From positions 87,140-151,139 of the forward strand of contig JAVKLS010000028.1 of NCBI GenBank assembly GCA_031538565.1: a DNA stretch of 64,000 nt, in the 5' to 3' direction. Position numbers and translations under genes: made by a program. Positions 1 through 8,747 of the stretch are shown one piece after another (the stretch's first letter is position 1; each line of letters starts with the position of its first letter). The DNA comes from JASGCK01 sp031538565 (GTDB taxonomy: Bacteria > Pseudomonadota > Gammaproteobacteria > Burkholderiales > Burkholderiaceae_C). A model generated the notes under the pieces. The model searched no databases. It was not told the origin of the DNA and saw only the letters and a program-made list of their open reading frames with translations.

Positions 1-1
1 A

Positions 2-766
2 AACAAAATTTATCTTTTATCTCTTTTGTCTGTTTTTTGTGTTTGTGCCCTGCTCTTGTCAGATTGCGGCGGGGGCGGCTCAGCAACCGCGCCTCAATTA
101 ACAATCACCAACAGCTCGGGGGATGAGTTAAAAGTCATCCATCAAACCCAAAGCGGAAAAATTCAAGACAGCACAGCTTGGTCTATCTTGGCGCCAGGTG
201 CAGGCAGGCAAGTTGACAGCAAAGCGCCAGGAACTTATCTGTGGATACAAGACGAAAAAAACAATCATCTCTCGACTACTTTTGTTCCTGCTGAACAATC
301 GACGGTCGAACTAAAACCGCTTTTTAAAGATGACAAACAGCGCGACAGGCGAATGGTCACAATTGGCACAACTAATACCACGCTACTTGGCGTGACCGCT
401 GATAGTTACAGCTATGGCGGCTGGTGTGATGCGGGCAACTCGTCAGCATCATCCGATCTTTACTTTGCCTGCAATTTCTACGATGGCTTTGGTTTTGGTG
501 GTACAGGTTTCGGCAATCAACAGCCCATTATTTGGGGAACCCTTGTCTCGTCTCAACCCATTACCGATTACTACAACAAAAATTGTCGTTTTGGTGGCGG
601 CGGATTTCTTTATTTTGCAGTTGGCTTTACTGGTTGCAATGGCGGCTTACCCGATCTTCATTTTCAAGGTGGTGGATTTGCAGCAGGCGCGGTCGACGGA
701 ACGGGTATTTGGGAGGCATCTAAATCTAAAGCCAATGCAACGACCGTGCAGGGCGGTAAGAAATAA
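2..766 (+). CDS. glycine-rich putative lipoprotein or secreted protein, 5' end outside window
   Basis: The reading frame is open from base 2, so the true start probably lies left of the window; the first in-frame start-like codon inside is TTG at 26. The N-terminal part is hydrophobic and runs into LLSDC followed by GGGGS, which resembles a lipobox, although Asp just before the Cys is unusual. The C-terminal half is rich in Gly, Phe and Tyr (for example GFGFGGTGFG) and holds several Cys residues. I do not recognise the family. The gene looks more AT-rich than its neighbours. It ends 20 bp before a hairpin with a T tract. It is likely exported; the function is unknown. Confidence 0.55.
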   Translation, partial: NKIYLLSLLSVFCVCALLLSDCGGGGSATAPQLTITNSSGDELKVIHQTQSGKIQDSTAWSILAPGAGRQVDSKAPGTYLWIQDEKNNHLSTTFVPAEQSTVELKPLFKDDKQRDRRMVTIGTTNTTLLGVTADSYSYGGWCDAGNSSASSDLYFACNFYDGFGFGGTGFGNQQPIIWGTLVSSQPITDYYNKNCRFGGGGFLYFAVGFTGCNGGLPDLHFQGGGFAAGAVDGTGIWEASKSKANATTVQGGKK

Positions 767-785
767 AGCCGTGCATTTGCAAAAG

Positions 786-809
786 AACCCGTACTTGTGA
801 CGGGTTTTT
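786..809. terminator. rho-independent terminator, probably bidirectional
   Basis: AACCCGT (786-792) pairs perfectly with ACGGGTT (800-806) around a 7-base loop, followed by T residues on the plus strand and, read from the other side, by TTCTTTT. It lies between two convergent genes and overlaps the stop codon of xdhB, so it probably ends transcription from both sides. Confidence 0.65.
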
Positions 810-3096
810 ACTTCGCTCTGGCTGCCTCGCAGGCCATCAAAATGCGTTCGGGTGTGGCGGGCGCATCCATTGACACTAGGTGTTGATTACCGCCTGCGGC
901 TACTACCGCATCGCGTAGCGAGAAGTACGCCGATAGCGCCAGCATGAGCGGTGGCTCACCCACAGCCTTGCTTTTAAACGGCGTAGGTTTGATGTTTTGC
1001 CCCGCAAAAAATGCGACGTTAAAGTGCGCGGGAATATCGCCCGCCACAGGGATTTTGTAGGTCGAGGGGCCATGCGTTAGCAGTTTGCCGTAGGTTTTAC
1101 TGCCGCACTTCATATCCCAAATGCACTCCTCCATCGTTAGCCAGCCCATGCCTTGCACGTAGCCGCCTTCAATTTGTCCTTTATCGATCGCGGGGTTGAT
1201 GGACTGCCCTACGTCGTGCACGATGTCCACCGCTTTTAGCCACCACTCGCCCGTTCGCACATCGATTTCGGTTTCGGTTACCGCCGCGCCGTAGCAAAAA
1301 TAATAAAACGCCATGCCGTGCAAGGTGTTGAAGTCATATTTGATTTCGGGTGTTTGGTAGTAGCCCGTTTGTCCGAGTTGGATGCGCGAAAGCCATGCCT
1401 GCGTAATGAGCTCCTTCCACGGCAAATTGCGCCCTGCGTCCAATTTGTTGAGACGCTCGCGCAGTTGGCGGGTCGCGTCCATGATGGCGGCCCCATTGAT
1501 ATCGGCTCCGCTAGAGGCTGCGGTTGCGCTTGCGTTTGGAACTTTTTGTGTGTCGGTTGCTGTTACGCGCACCAAAGAGACGGGAATGCCTAGTCCATCT
1601 GCTGCGACTTGTGCCATCTTGGTGTTAAGCCCTTGTCCCATCTCGGTTCCGCCGTGGTTGACGCTGACCGAGCCATCTTGGTAGATGTTGACCAGCGCCG
1701 CGCCTTGGTTGAGCATGGTCGCGGTAAAGCTAATGCCAAACTTGAGTGGCACTAGCGCAAGTCCTCGTTTTTTGTAACGACTTGTTTGGTTAAAGGATTG
1801 AATCGCGGCGCGGCGAGTGCGATATTGAGATTCGCGTTCCAATTGCTCGATGACTTGATCGCCAATCCAGTCTTCAATTTTTTGTCCGTATTGCGTCGTC
1901 ATGCTGTCCGCCGCACCAGACTTGGCGGGGTCTTGATACAAGTTGACTTTGCGCACGTCCAGCGGATCAAGCCCCAGCTTGTTGGCAATTTGCTCGATCA
2001 CGGTTTCAATGCCAAACATACCTTGCGGCCCACCAAAACCGCGGAACGCCGTAGCGGATTGCGTATTTGTTTTGCAGCGGTGCGTTGTGATGGACAGGTT
2101 GGGCAAAAAGTAGCAATTGTCGATGTGCAAAAGTGCGCGGTCGTTGACAGGGCCAGAAAAGTCGGTGCTAAAGCCGCAGCGCGATGCAAGCACAAAATCG
2201 ACACCCAAGATGCGTCCCTTGCTATCAAAGCCGCATTCGTATTGCAACCGAAAATCATGCCGCTTGCCCGTAATGACCATGTCGTCGTCGCGATTGGCAC
2301 GCAGTTTGACGGGGCGCTTGAGTTTGTGCGCGGCCAGCGCAGCCGATTGACTAAAAATAGACGCTTGCCCTTCTTTGCCACCAAACGCGCCGCCCATGCG
2401 GCGGCAAATTATTTCCACGTCGTGAGTGTTGAGGTTCAGCGCTTTAGCGGCTTCGCGTTGGTTGCCATCAGGGTGCTGCGTGGAGACATAAAGCGTTAGC
2501 TGATCGTCTTCGCGTGGCACAGCGTAGGTGATTTGTCCTTCTAAGTAAAACTGCTCTTGCTGTCCACATTCGGTTTGTCCCGATAGCTTGAAGGGCGCGT
2601 CTGCAATGGCTTTGGCCCAATCGCCGCGCACAATGCCTTTGGCGGGCATGATGAAGCTGTTGCTTGCCATTGCGTCGTCAATCGTCAAAATGGCGGGCAA
2701 TTCTTTGACTGCAACTTTGGCGGTTTTAGCCGCTTCGCGGGCGTAGCGAATATCGCGTGCCACAACCAGCGCCACAGGCTGCCCCACGTACTCCACTTTG
2801 CCATTGGCTAAAAACGGATCGTCATGCACGATGGGGCCGCAATTGTTTTCCCCAGGAATGTCTTGCGCGGTAAACACCGCCACAACGCCGTGCATGGCAA
2901 GCAGCGCGGCGCGGTCAATGCCCTCGCCAATCAACTCACCATGCGGAACGGGCGAGAGCACAAGCGCGCCGTAGAGCGTGCCAGCCAATTCGGGGATGTC
3001 GTCGGTGTAGGTGGCTTTGCCCGTGACGTGCAAATGCGCCGATTCGTGCGCCAGTTCACGACCTTGTTCGCCGCCCATGCGGGGGTTCGTTTTCAT
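808..3096 (-). CDS. xdhB: xanthine dehydrogenase, molybdopterin-binding large subunit
   Basis: This is the molybdenum-cofactor subunit of a split bacterial xanthine dehydrogenase, which hydroxylates hypoxanthine and xanthine to urate. The 762-residue length is usual for XdhB. Visible motifs are GGAFGGKE at 235-242, FRGFGGPQG at 351-359, GGTEMGQG at 482-489 and the catalytic glutamate in AVGEPP (Glu714). The ATG overlaps the xdhA stop by four bases (ATGA), so the two subunits are translationally coupled. It is the last gene of the uraH-xdhC-puuD-xdhA-xdhB operon and ends in a terminator. Context with urate and allantoin genes makes a purine substrate far more likely than another aldehyde-oxidase-type substrate. 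Confidence 0.96.
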   Translation of the reverse strand: MKTNPRMGGEQGRELAHESAHLHVTGKATYTDDIPELAGTLYGALVLSPVPHGELIGEGIDRAALLAMHGVVAVFTAQDIPGENNCGPIVHDDPFLANGKVEYVGQPVALVVARDIRYAREAAKTAKVAVKELPAILTIDDAMASNSFIMPAKGIVRGDWAKAIADAPFKLSGQTECGQQEQFYLEGQITYAVPREDDQLTLYVSTQHPDGNQREAAKALNLNTHDVEIICRRMGGAFGGKEGQASIFSQSAALAAHKLKRPVKLRANRDDDMVITGKRHDFRLQYECGFDSKGRILGVDFVLASRCGFSTDFSGPVNDRALLHIDNCYFLPNLSITTHRCKTNTQSATAFRGFGGPQGMFGIETVIEQIANKLGLDPLDVRKVNLYQDPAKSGAADSMTTQYGQKIEDWIGDQVIEQLERESQYRTRRAAIQSFNQTSRYKKRGLALVPLKFGISFTATMLNQGAALVNIYQDGSVSVNHGGTEMGQGLNTKMAQVAADGLGIPVSLVRVTATDTQKVPNASATAASSGADINGAAIMDATRQLRERLNKLDAGRNLPWKELITQAWLSRIQLGQTGYYQTPEIKYDFNTLHGMAFYYFCYGAAVTETEIDVRTGEWWLKAVDIVHDVGQSINPAIDKGQIEGGYVQGMGWLTMEECIWDMKCGSKTYGKLLTHGPSTYKIPVAGDIPAHFNVAFFAGQNIKPTPFKSKAVGEPPLMLALSAYFSLRDAVVAAGGNQHLVSMDAPATPERILMACEAARAK

Positions 3097-4589
3097 GCTG
3101 CTACTCCTGCGGTTTGGGTGCTTGCTGCTGCCTCTTCAATAAACTGAAGCACTAAATTTCTAGCCACTAGGGATCGGTACGCCCACGTTGCACGCAGGCC
3201 ATCACGCGCCGTAAAGCTGTGCGCAATGGCCTCATCAATCGCGTCGGAAGAAATTTGAGCTGCCGATTTGCCCTCGATGAGGGCTTCAATTTTGGTGGCC
3301 CGCATGGGATAAGGCGAAAGCCCGTTGTATGCCAACTTGACGTGCACAAACTGATCACCCTTGCGTTCAAACGACATCGCGCAGCAGGTTGCGGAAATAT
3401 CTTGCTCAAACCGTTTGCTGACTTTGTGAGCCCTAAAAGTCAAGCCAGATTTGGGTTTGGCAAGCTCAATCGCCTCAATGAATTCACCTTCTTGCAGCGC
3501 ATTGGCTTTCATGCCCGTGTAAAACTGGTTAATGGACAGATGACGAGTCGCTTCGCCTTTGCGCAGAGCCAATTGTGCGCCCAGCGCCATCAGGCAGGGC
3601 ATGGAGTCGCCAATGGGCGAGCCGTTGGCGATATTGCCCGCCAGTGTTGCCGTGGACCGAATGGGCGGCGAACCAAAACGCCGCAGCACTTCGGCAAAGT
3701 CGGGGTAGCTGCTACCGATTAAAGATTCGACTCTTGCCAGCGACACCGCCGCGCCAATGCGCCAGTGCTGCGGCGTGTCGGTAATGGTTTGCAGCTGAGC
3801 CACGTTGCCCAAATACACGATGTGGTCGGGACGACTAAATTGCTTGTTCACTTGCAATCCAATTTCGGTGCTGCCCGCCAGCAGCGTCGCCTTGGGGTGC
3901 GCCAGCAAATACTCGGCCACCTCGGCCACCGTAGCGGGCGAGACAAACTCGTTGCCTTTTTTCGTTCTAAGCACAGGCTGAATCAGGGTTTGTCCGTCGA
4001 GTCCTACCGTGGCTTGCTTAGGGCGCTGGATTTGTTGCAGTAGTGCCAGATCGGACGCATCCGAGATGCGTGTGGGCGGCGCTTGCAAAGCCGCATCCAC
4101 AATGGGCTTGTAGCCTGTGCAGCGGCACAAATTGCCCGACAGCGCATCGCTGACTTGCTGGCGACTAGGGCACGTGCCGCAGCGTGCGTGCTGGTCAGAT
4201 AACCCTGCCAGCGTCATTACAAAGCCTGGCGTGCAAAACCCGCATTGCGAGCCGTGACACGCGACCATCGCTTCTTGCACGGGATGCAGCGCACCATCCT
4301 TGCCAGCTAGGCTCTCGACGGTTTTGAGCGATTTGCCGTCTAGCGCGGGTAGCAGTTGCAAGCAAGAATTGGTTGCAACATAGTCAATCGTCGTCCCGTC
4401 CGCCGCCAGCTCGCCCACCAGTACCACGCAAGCGCCGCAATCACCTTCAGCGCAGCCCTCCTTGGTTCCCGTGCGACGCAGCGTCTCGCGCAAATAGTCC
4501 AGCACCGTGGTGGTGCGGCGCACGCCCACGACCTCCTCAATTTTTCCGTCTAAAACAAAGCGGATGGTATTGGTAACTTGTTGGGTCAT
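3093..4589 (-). CDS. xdhA: xanthine dehydrogenase small subunit, 2Fe-2S/FAD
   Basis: The protein carries electrons from the Mo centre to NAD through two 2Fe-2S clusters and FAD. The first cluster is the plant-ferredoxin type (Cys46, Cys51, Cys54, Cys76, in CAEGDCGAC). The second is the alpha-helical type (Cys116, Cys119 in CGFC; Cys155, Cys157 in CRCTGY). The FAD domain spans roughly residues 210-400, with FGSPPIR and AGNIANGSPIGDS motifs, followed by the CO-dehydrogenase flavoprotein C-terminal domain. Length 498 is typical for XdhA. It starts with ATG 56 bp after puuD and overlaps xdhB by four bases. Confidence 0.96.
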   Translation of the reverse strand: MTQQVTNTIRFVLDGKIEEVVGVRRTTTVLDYLRETLRRTGTKEGCAEGDCGACVVLVGELAADGTTIDYVATNSCLQLLPALDGKSLKTVESLAGKDGALHPVQEAMVACHGSQCGFCTPGFVMTLAGLSDQHARCGTCPSRQQVSDALSGNLCRCTGYKPIVDAALQAPPTRISDASDLALLQQIQRPKQATVGLDGQTLIQPVLRTKKGNEFVSPATVAEVAEYLLAHPKATLLAGSTEIGLQVNKQFSRPDHIVYLGNVAQLQTITDTPQHWRIGAAVSLARVESLIGSSYPDFAEVLRRFGSPPIRSTATLAGNIANGSPIGDSMPCLMALGAQLALRKGEATRHLSINQFYTGMKANALQEGEFIEAIELAKPKSGLTFRAHKVSKRFEQDISATCCAMSFERKGDQFVHVKLAYNGLSPYPMRATKIEALIEGKSAAQISSDAIDEAIAHSFTARDGLRATWAYRSLVARNLVLQFIEEAAASTQTAGVAA

Positions 4590-4645
4590 GGCAAACCTTT
4601 GGTGAAATAAAAAAGGTAATGGATTGTAGAAATGGGCGGATGTGC

Positions 4646-5854
4646 TTATTTTTTGACTTGGAACCAGTTGGCAATATGCTGGCGCTCCTCTTCCGTCATG
4701 CCCGTTGCGTTATTCAGCGGCATGATTTTGCTAAGCACGACTTGCTGGTGAATGAGCGTGGCGTGTTTGCTCAGCAGCTCCGCAGAATCGAGCCTGATGC
4801 TCTTCATTTGCACGGTCTCGCCGTGGCATTGGATACAGCGCTGTTTGACAATGGCAAGAACCGTGGCCGTATCCGCCTGAGTTGTGGGGGGCGCGGCTGT
4901 CGCTTCGGTTTTTGCGCTAGGCGCAAGCCAGGCTATGACCAGCGCAATTAAAACGCAGCCCGCCGCCGCGTAGCCGATAGGGCTGCCGTTTCGTCCATGC
5001 TTAAAGCCGTGGCGTAGTACAAAGTATTGGCGAATCGCCGCGCCTGCCAGCATCATTAGCACCAGTATGAGCCAGTTGTGCGCGTGCGTGTAGGTAAAGC
5101 TGTAGTGAGTGGACAGCATCGCAAACAGCACGGGCAATGTGAAGTAGGTGTTGTGAACGCTGCGCTGCTTGCCGCGCTTGCCGTGAATGGACAAAGCGTG
5201 CGCGTCATACGGCTTGCCGCTAGTCATGGCAGCAACCACTTTGCGCTGACCTGGGATGATCCACATAAACACGTTTGCGCTCATGGCGGTGGCGATCATG
5301 GCGCCTATCAAAAGAAAAGCGGCGCGTCCGGCAAACAATTGACAGGCAAGATACGCGGCGGCACTAATGACGGCCAGCATCAAAACGCCCACAATGGCCT
5401 CGCCGTTTTTGCGAAAACCAAATAGGCGGCACACGCCGTCGTAGAGCAACCAAAAGCAGATCAAAAATCCAAGCGCCGCAGCAATGGCAGCAGCAGGACT
5501 CCACGCCATGACCGATTGATCAATTAAATAGGTGCTGGCGTTGTAGAGGTAAATCAAAGTAAACAATGCAAAGCCCGACAGCCACGTGCTGTAGCTCTCC
5601 CAATAAAACCAGTGCAAGTGCGAGTGAATCGTTTTAGGCGCGACCATGTACTTTTGCGGGTTGTAAAACCCGCCACCATGCACCGCCCACATGGCGCCGT
5701 CCACGCCTTTCTCTAGCAAGTCGGGTGACTTGGGTTTAACAAGATTGTTGTCTAAAAAGACAAAATAAAAAGACGACCCTACCCACGCAATCGCGGTAAT
5801 TACGTGTACCCAGCGCAGTAGTAGATTCGCCCAGTCAAGTAAATAGTTTTCCAT
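4646..5854 (-). CDS. puuD: membrane-bound urate hydroxylase PuuD with C-terminal cytochrome c domain
   Basis: This is a membrane urate oxidase unrelated to classical uricase; it converts urate to 5-hydroxyisourate and passes electrons to the respiratory chain. The N-terminal 300 residues form several membrane helices with the family's early WVHVITAIAWVG segment and a conserved HSHLHWFYWES region. The C-terminal 70 residues hold a haem c site CIQCH (about residues 340-344) and a probable axial Met in IMPLNNAT. I chose ATG at 5854. An in-frame TTG at 5872 would add six residues, but it overlaps a palindrome that looks like a regulatory site. It follows xdhC closely and precedes xdhA. The attached cytochrome domain explains how H2O2 release is avoided. 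Confidence 0.9.
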   Translation of the reverse strand: MENYLLDWANLLLRWVHVITAIAWVGSSFYFVFLDNNLVKPKSPDLLEKGVDGAMWAVHGGGFYNPQKYMVAPKTIHSHLHWFYWESYSTWLSGFALFTLIYLYNASTYLIDQSVMAWSPAAAIAAALGFLICFWLLYDGVCRLFGFRKNGEAIVGVLMLAVISAAAYLACQLFAGRAAFLLIGAMIATAMSANVFMWIIPGQRKVVAAMTSGKPYDAHALSIHGKRGKQRSVHNTYFTLPVLFAMLSTHYSFTYTHAHNWLILVLMMLAGAAIRQYFVLRHGFKHGRNGSPIGYAAAGCVLIALVIAWLAPSAKTEATAAPPTTQADTATVLAIVKQRCIQCHGETVQMKSIRLDSAELLSKHATLIHQQVVLSKIMPLNNATGMTEEERQHIANWFQVKK

Positions 5855-5860
5855 ACCCCA

Positions 5861-5877
5861 AAGTGTATACAAAACCT
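5861..5877. promoter_or_regulatory. candidate GntR operator at xdhC/puuD junction
   Basis: Bases 5864-5871 read TGTATACA, a perfect 8-bp palindrome with flanks AAG on the left and AAAA on the right. The same pattern (AAnTGYATACA then A/T-rich) occurs at 7101-7117 and 10536-10550, always beside purine genes. It fits the TTGTATACAA-like sites of FCD-type GntR regulators. It would make puuD-xdhA-xdhB separately controllable within the operon. This is inference from repetition and family knowledge. Confidence 0.45.
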
Positions 5878-6703
5878 AAGGACGCCCAATTTGCAGTAAT
5901 TGCGCCGCCACGGCAACGGCAATGACTTCGGGTTCTTTGCCATTGATGCCCGAAATGCCAATAGGGCAGGTCACCTGCGCCAACTCGGCATCGGTAAAGC
6001 CACGCTCGCGCAGCCGATTTTGAAACGTCGCCCATTTGGTTTTAGAGCCAATCAAGCCAATAAAAGGCAAGTCGAGGGTTGCTGCGCGCGCGCTCGATTG
6101 GCGATTCCGAGTAAGGCACTGTTGCACGATTTCCAGATCTTCCGCGTGGCTAAAGCTCATGATGAGTACAGCGCTACCCGTGGCCAGTTCTGCTACCGCG
6201 CTTTGCACGGGGTCGGAGTGCTCGCAGCACACACGCTTTGGCACAAGTGCAGGAAAAATTTCGTCTCGGCTGTCGATCCACGTCACGCGGTACGGCAGCG
6301 CCGCAAGCACATTCACAATTGCTCGCCCTACATGACCGCCGCCAAACAGCGCCACGGGCTGCAGCGTTGCCTCGTGCTGACTTTGCAGTGCGGCAAGTTG
6401 TGCTGCAGTGATGCGCTCAAAAGCAAGCACCATTACTCCGCCGCAGCATTGACCGAGGCTTGGACCTAGCGCAAATGTGCGCTGCAAAATTGGGTTTGAA
6501 GGGCTCGCCCCGTCGCTTTTGGCAAGCATCTCATGGGCACACGCAATCGCTTGAAATTCCACGTTGCCCCCGCCTAATGTGCCAATGTGCGTTCCCATGT
6601 TTGCGTGATGAGCGCCGTTTGGATTGACGACCATCCAAGTCCCCGCCTCGCGCGGAGCCGAGCCTTCGGTGCGCGTCACCGTAATCAAAATCACGTCGTG
6701 CAA
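5876..6703 (-). CDS. xdhC: XdhC, xanthine dehydrogenase cofactor insertion chaperone
   Basis: XdhC binds sulfurated molybdenum cofactor and loads it into the XdhB subunit. Family motifs are visible: TRTEGSAPREAGT near the N terminus, GGGNVEF, LGQCCGG, and a Rossmann-like GGGHVGRA segment followed by DSRDEIFP, with GLIGSK near the end. The frame is open up to an upstream start at 6799, but that start would overlap uraH by 77 bp. The TTG at 6703 lies 19 bp after the uraH stop, has a GAGGGTGAG ribosome-binding sequence, and gives the usual length before the TRTEGSAPREAG motif, so I prefer it; the start remains uncertain. It sits between uraH and puuD. Confidence 0.88.
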   Translation of the reverse strand: MHDVILITVTRTEGSAPREAGTWMVVNPNGAHHANMGTHIGTLGGGNVEFQAIACAHEMLAKSDGASPSNPILQRTFALGPSLGQCCGGVMVLAFERITAAQLAALQSQHEATLQPVALFGGGHVGRAIVNVLAALPYRVTWIDSRDEIFPALVPKRVCCEHSDPVQSAVAELATGSAVLIMSFSHAEDLEIVQQCLTRNRQSSARAATLDLPFIGLIGSKTKWATFQNRLRERGFTDAELAQVTCPIGISGINGKEPEVIAVAVAAQLLQIGRP

Positions 6704-6722
6704 CCCGCTATTGAACTCACCC

Positions 6723-7076
6723 TCAAGACCCCCGATAAGTGGAGTAACTCCACGGACTGACAAGCAGGGGCACATGGTAATGTTGCTTGGGATCGGCAAC
6801 GCCGAAATCCAGATTGACTTGATTCAAAAAATGTGGCTCGGGCAGCACCACGCCACGCGCTTTAAAGTAGTTGGCTACATCAAAGCTCAAGCGGTACGTG
6901 CCAACGACGAACTCATCGCCTTGCAGCAGGGGGCCCGCAGGATTTCTGCCGTCCACGCTTAAGATAAAAGACTTGAGAAGCGTCGCCTGCTCGCCGCGAG
7001 TCATATAAAGCCGCCCCGTCATGCCACCTGCGGGGCCGCCGTGCATGGTGTCGAGTACGTGTGTGGACAATCCCAT
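6723..7076 (-). CDS. uraH: 5-hydroxyisourate hydrolase (transthyretin-like)
   Basis: UraH hydrolyses 5-hydroxyisourate to OHCU, the step after PuuD. The 117-residue protein starts with the diagnostic STHVLDT motif and ends with the family's C-terminal YRGS tetrapeptide. The internal SFDVANYF and HYHVPLL segments also fit. Conserved His and Arg residues of the active site (His6, the His pair near 97-99, Arg115) are present by eye. An AAAGGAAG ribosome-binding site precedes the ATG. It is the first gene of the minus-strand purine operon, divergent from the GntR gene. Confidence 0.96.
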   Translation of the reverse strand: MGLSTHVLDTMHGGPAGGMTGRLYMTRGEQATLLKSFILSVDGRNPAGPLLQGDEFVVGTYRLSFDVANYFKARGVVLPEPHFLNQVNLDFGVADPKQHYHVPLLVSPWSYSTYRGS

Positions 7077-7120
7077 TGCAACTTCCTTTCATTGATTATT
7101 AAAGTGCATACAATTTTGCC
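7077..7120. promoter_or_regulatory. divergent uraH/gntR promoter with candidate operator
   Basis: This 44-bp gap between divergent starts contains TGCATACA at 7105-7112 in the context AAAGTGCATACAATTTT (7101-7117). A TACAAT sequence (7109-7114), a plausible -10 for the gntR gene, overlaps the motif, so a bound repressor would block transcription. The region is short enough for one site to control both directions. The minus-strand ribosome-binding site of uraH occupies 7083-7090. Confidence 0.5.
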
Positions 7121-7771
7121 ATGCCCCTCAAAGCCAAGCCCGTAGCTCCAACAAATACCGACACCATTGTGCAAGCGCTCACCAGAGCCATTGTGGAGCA
7201 TCGACTCGCGCCTGGCGAAAAACTCAAAGAGCAGCGCATTGCGGATCAATTTGGTGTCTCGCGCACGCTGGTGCGCCAAGCGCTGTACCAGCTGTCGCAA
7301 AAGCATTTGATTCGCATTGAGCAAGCACGCGGCGCGTTTGTGAGCTCGCCTTCCTCACGCGAGGCGCGCGAAGTGTTTGCCGTTCGCATGATGCTGGAGT
7401 CGTCGATGGTGGAGACGCTGGTGGACGGCTTAACGGCGGCGCACCTTAAAGCGCTGCGCGACCACATGAGTGCAGAAGCCCGCGCCGTTGCCAGCGCAGA
7501 CCCAGCGGCGCGCGTGGAGTTGCTGGGCGACTTTCACGTATTGATTGCCGAACTTGTTGGCAACAATGTGCTGGCGCAAGCGCTGCAAGATTTAATCTCG
7601 CGCTGCTCGCTCATTACGCTTTTGTACCAGTCAGACCGCGCTGCCGTGCACTCGCACGAAGAGCACGTGGCTCTGGTAGAGGCCATTGTTAAAAAAGACG
7701 CCAAGCTGGCAAAGCGATTAATGAGCAATCATCTTGCCAACGTGATGAATGGCTTGGATTTCAAGGACTAA
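7121..7771 (+). CDS. GntR-family (FCD-type) transcriptional regulator of purine catabolism
   Basis: The 216-residue protein has an N-terminal winged helix (about residues 20-75; motifs LAPGEKLKEQRIADQFGVSR and LVRQALYQLSQK) and an all-helical FCD ligand domain (about 90-210) with the metal/ligand-site residues typical of this family (Asp/His in the LLGDFHVLI region, His near HSHEEH). FCD regulators are usually repressors released by a pathway metabolite. It is divergent from uraH and immediately upstream of puuE, so it very likely controls this cluster. The ligand (urate, allantoin or another ureide) cannot be read from sequence. Confidence 0.9.
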   Translation: MPLKAKPVAPTNTDTIVQALTRAIVEHRLAPGEKLKEQRIADQFGVSRTLVRQALYQLSQKHLIRIEQARGAFVSSPSSREAREVFAVRMMLESSMVETLVDGLTAAHLKALRDHMSAEARAVASADPAARVELLGDFHVLIAELVGNNVLAQALQDLISRCSLITLLYQSDRAAVHSHEEHVALVEAIVKKDAKLAKRLMSNHLANVMNGLDFKD

Positions 7772-7775
7772 CCGC

Positions 7776-8747
7776 GTGACCAGAATTTATGATGCCACCG
7801 CCGCCTATCCACGCGATCTTGCGGGTTACGGTGCCGCCGTTCCTCATGCGCAGTGGCCCCAGCAAGCGCGAATCGCCGTTCAATTTGTATTGAACTTCGA
7901 AGAAGGCGGCGAAAACTCCGTGCTGCATGGCGACGCAGGTTCGGAGCAATTTTTATCGGAAATGTTTAATCCCCCCAGCTTTGCCAGCAGACACATCAGC
8001 ATGGAGGGGATTTACGAATACGGCTCGCGTGCGGGGGTGTGGCGCATCTTGCGCGAGTTTGAGCGCCGCAAACTACCACTCACCGTTTTTGGCGTAGCAA
8101 CTGCGCTGGCGCGGGCGCCCGAAGTCACGCAGGCGTTTGTCAAATTAGGGCACGAAATTGCCTGTCATGGCTACAAATGGATTAGTTACCAAGGCGTGGA
8201 CGAGGCCACCGAAGCCAGTCATATGCGACTTGCCATGCAAACCATTGAATCGCTGACGGGGCAAAAACCGCAAGGTTGGTACACGGGGCGCGATAGCCCT
8301 CATACCCGCAGACTGGTAGCGGACTACGCTGACGAAGGACACCGCTTCGCTTACGACAGCGATTATTACGGCGACGACTTGCCGTTTTGGATGCGTGTTC
8401 GCACCACCAAGGGCGACATCGCCCAGCAACTCATCGTGCCCTACACCTTGGACTGCAACGATATGCGCTTTGCGCTGCCACAAGGCTATTCGCACGCCGA
8501 GCCGTTTTTTCAATATCTCAAAGATACTTTCGATGCGCTCTACACCGAAGGCGATCCCGCAGGGCTTAACGCGCCCAAAATGATGAGTGTGGGTATGCAT
8601 TGCCGCTTGTTAGGCAGGCCAGGGCGCATCACGGCGCTGCAAAAATTTTTAGATTACGTTGCAACACACGAACACGTTTGGGTGGCGCGGCGTATCGATA
8701 TTGCTAACCACTGGAAGAAAGTGCACCCATGCCCCCCCAAGCCCTAA
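7776..8747 (+). CDS. puuE: allantoinase PuuE, polysaccharide-deacetylase fold
   Basis: PuuE is the metal-independent allantoinase of the polysaccharide deacetylase superfamily; it opens allantoin to allantoate. Family features are YPRDLAGYG near the N terminus, SMEGIYEYGSRAG, GHEIACHGYKW, GWYTGRDSPHTRRLV and YDSDYYGDDLPFW. I chose the GTG at 7776, four bases after the gntR stop, with AAGGA at 7763-7767 as ribosome-binding site. An ATG at 7749 in frame would overlap gntR by 23 bp and add residues not typical of the family. The 3' end overlaps the next gene by 19 bp, suggesting coupled translation. Confidence 0.94.
   Translation: MTRIYDATAAYPRDLAGYGAAVPHAQWPQQARIAVQFVLNFEEGGENSVLHGDAGSEQFLSEMFNPPSFASRHISMEGIYEYGSRAGVWRILREFERRKLPLTVFGVATALARAPEVTQAFVKLGHEIACHGYKWISYQGVDEATEASHMRLAMQTIESLTGQKPQGWYTGRDSPHTRRLVADYADEGHRFAYDSDYYGDDLPFWMRVRTTKGDIAQQLIVPYTLDCNDMRFALPQGYSHAEPFFQYLKDTFDALYTEGDPAGLNAPKMMSVGMHCRLLGRPGRITALQKFLDYVATHEHVWVARRIDIANHWKKVHPCPPKP

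Noticed and set aside
1786..2499. 237-codon open frame opposite xdhB
   Set aside because: It lies fully inside xdhB on the other strand; its composition reflects the codon bias of xdhB and it has no recognisable domain or ribosome-binding site.
3219..3722. 167-codon open frame opposite xdhA
   Set aside because: Antisense shadow of the FAD domain of xdhA with no family features.
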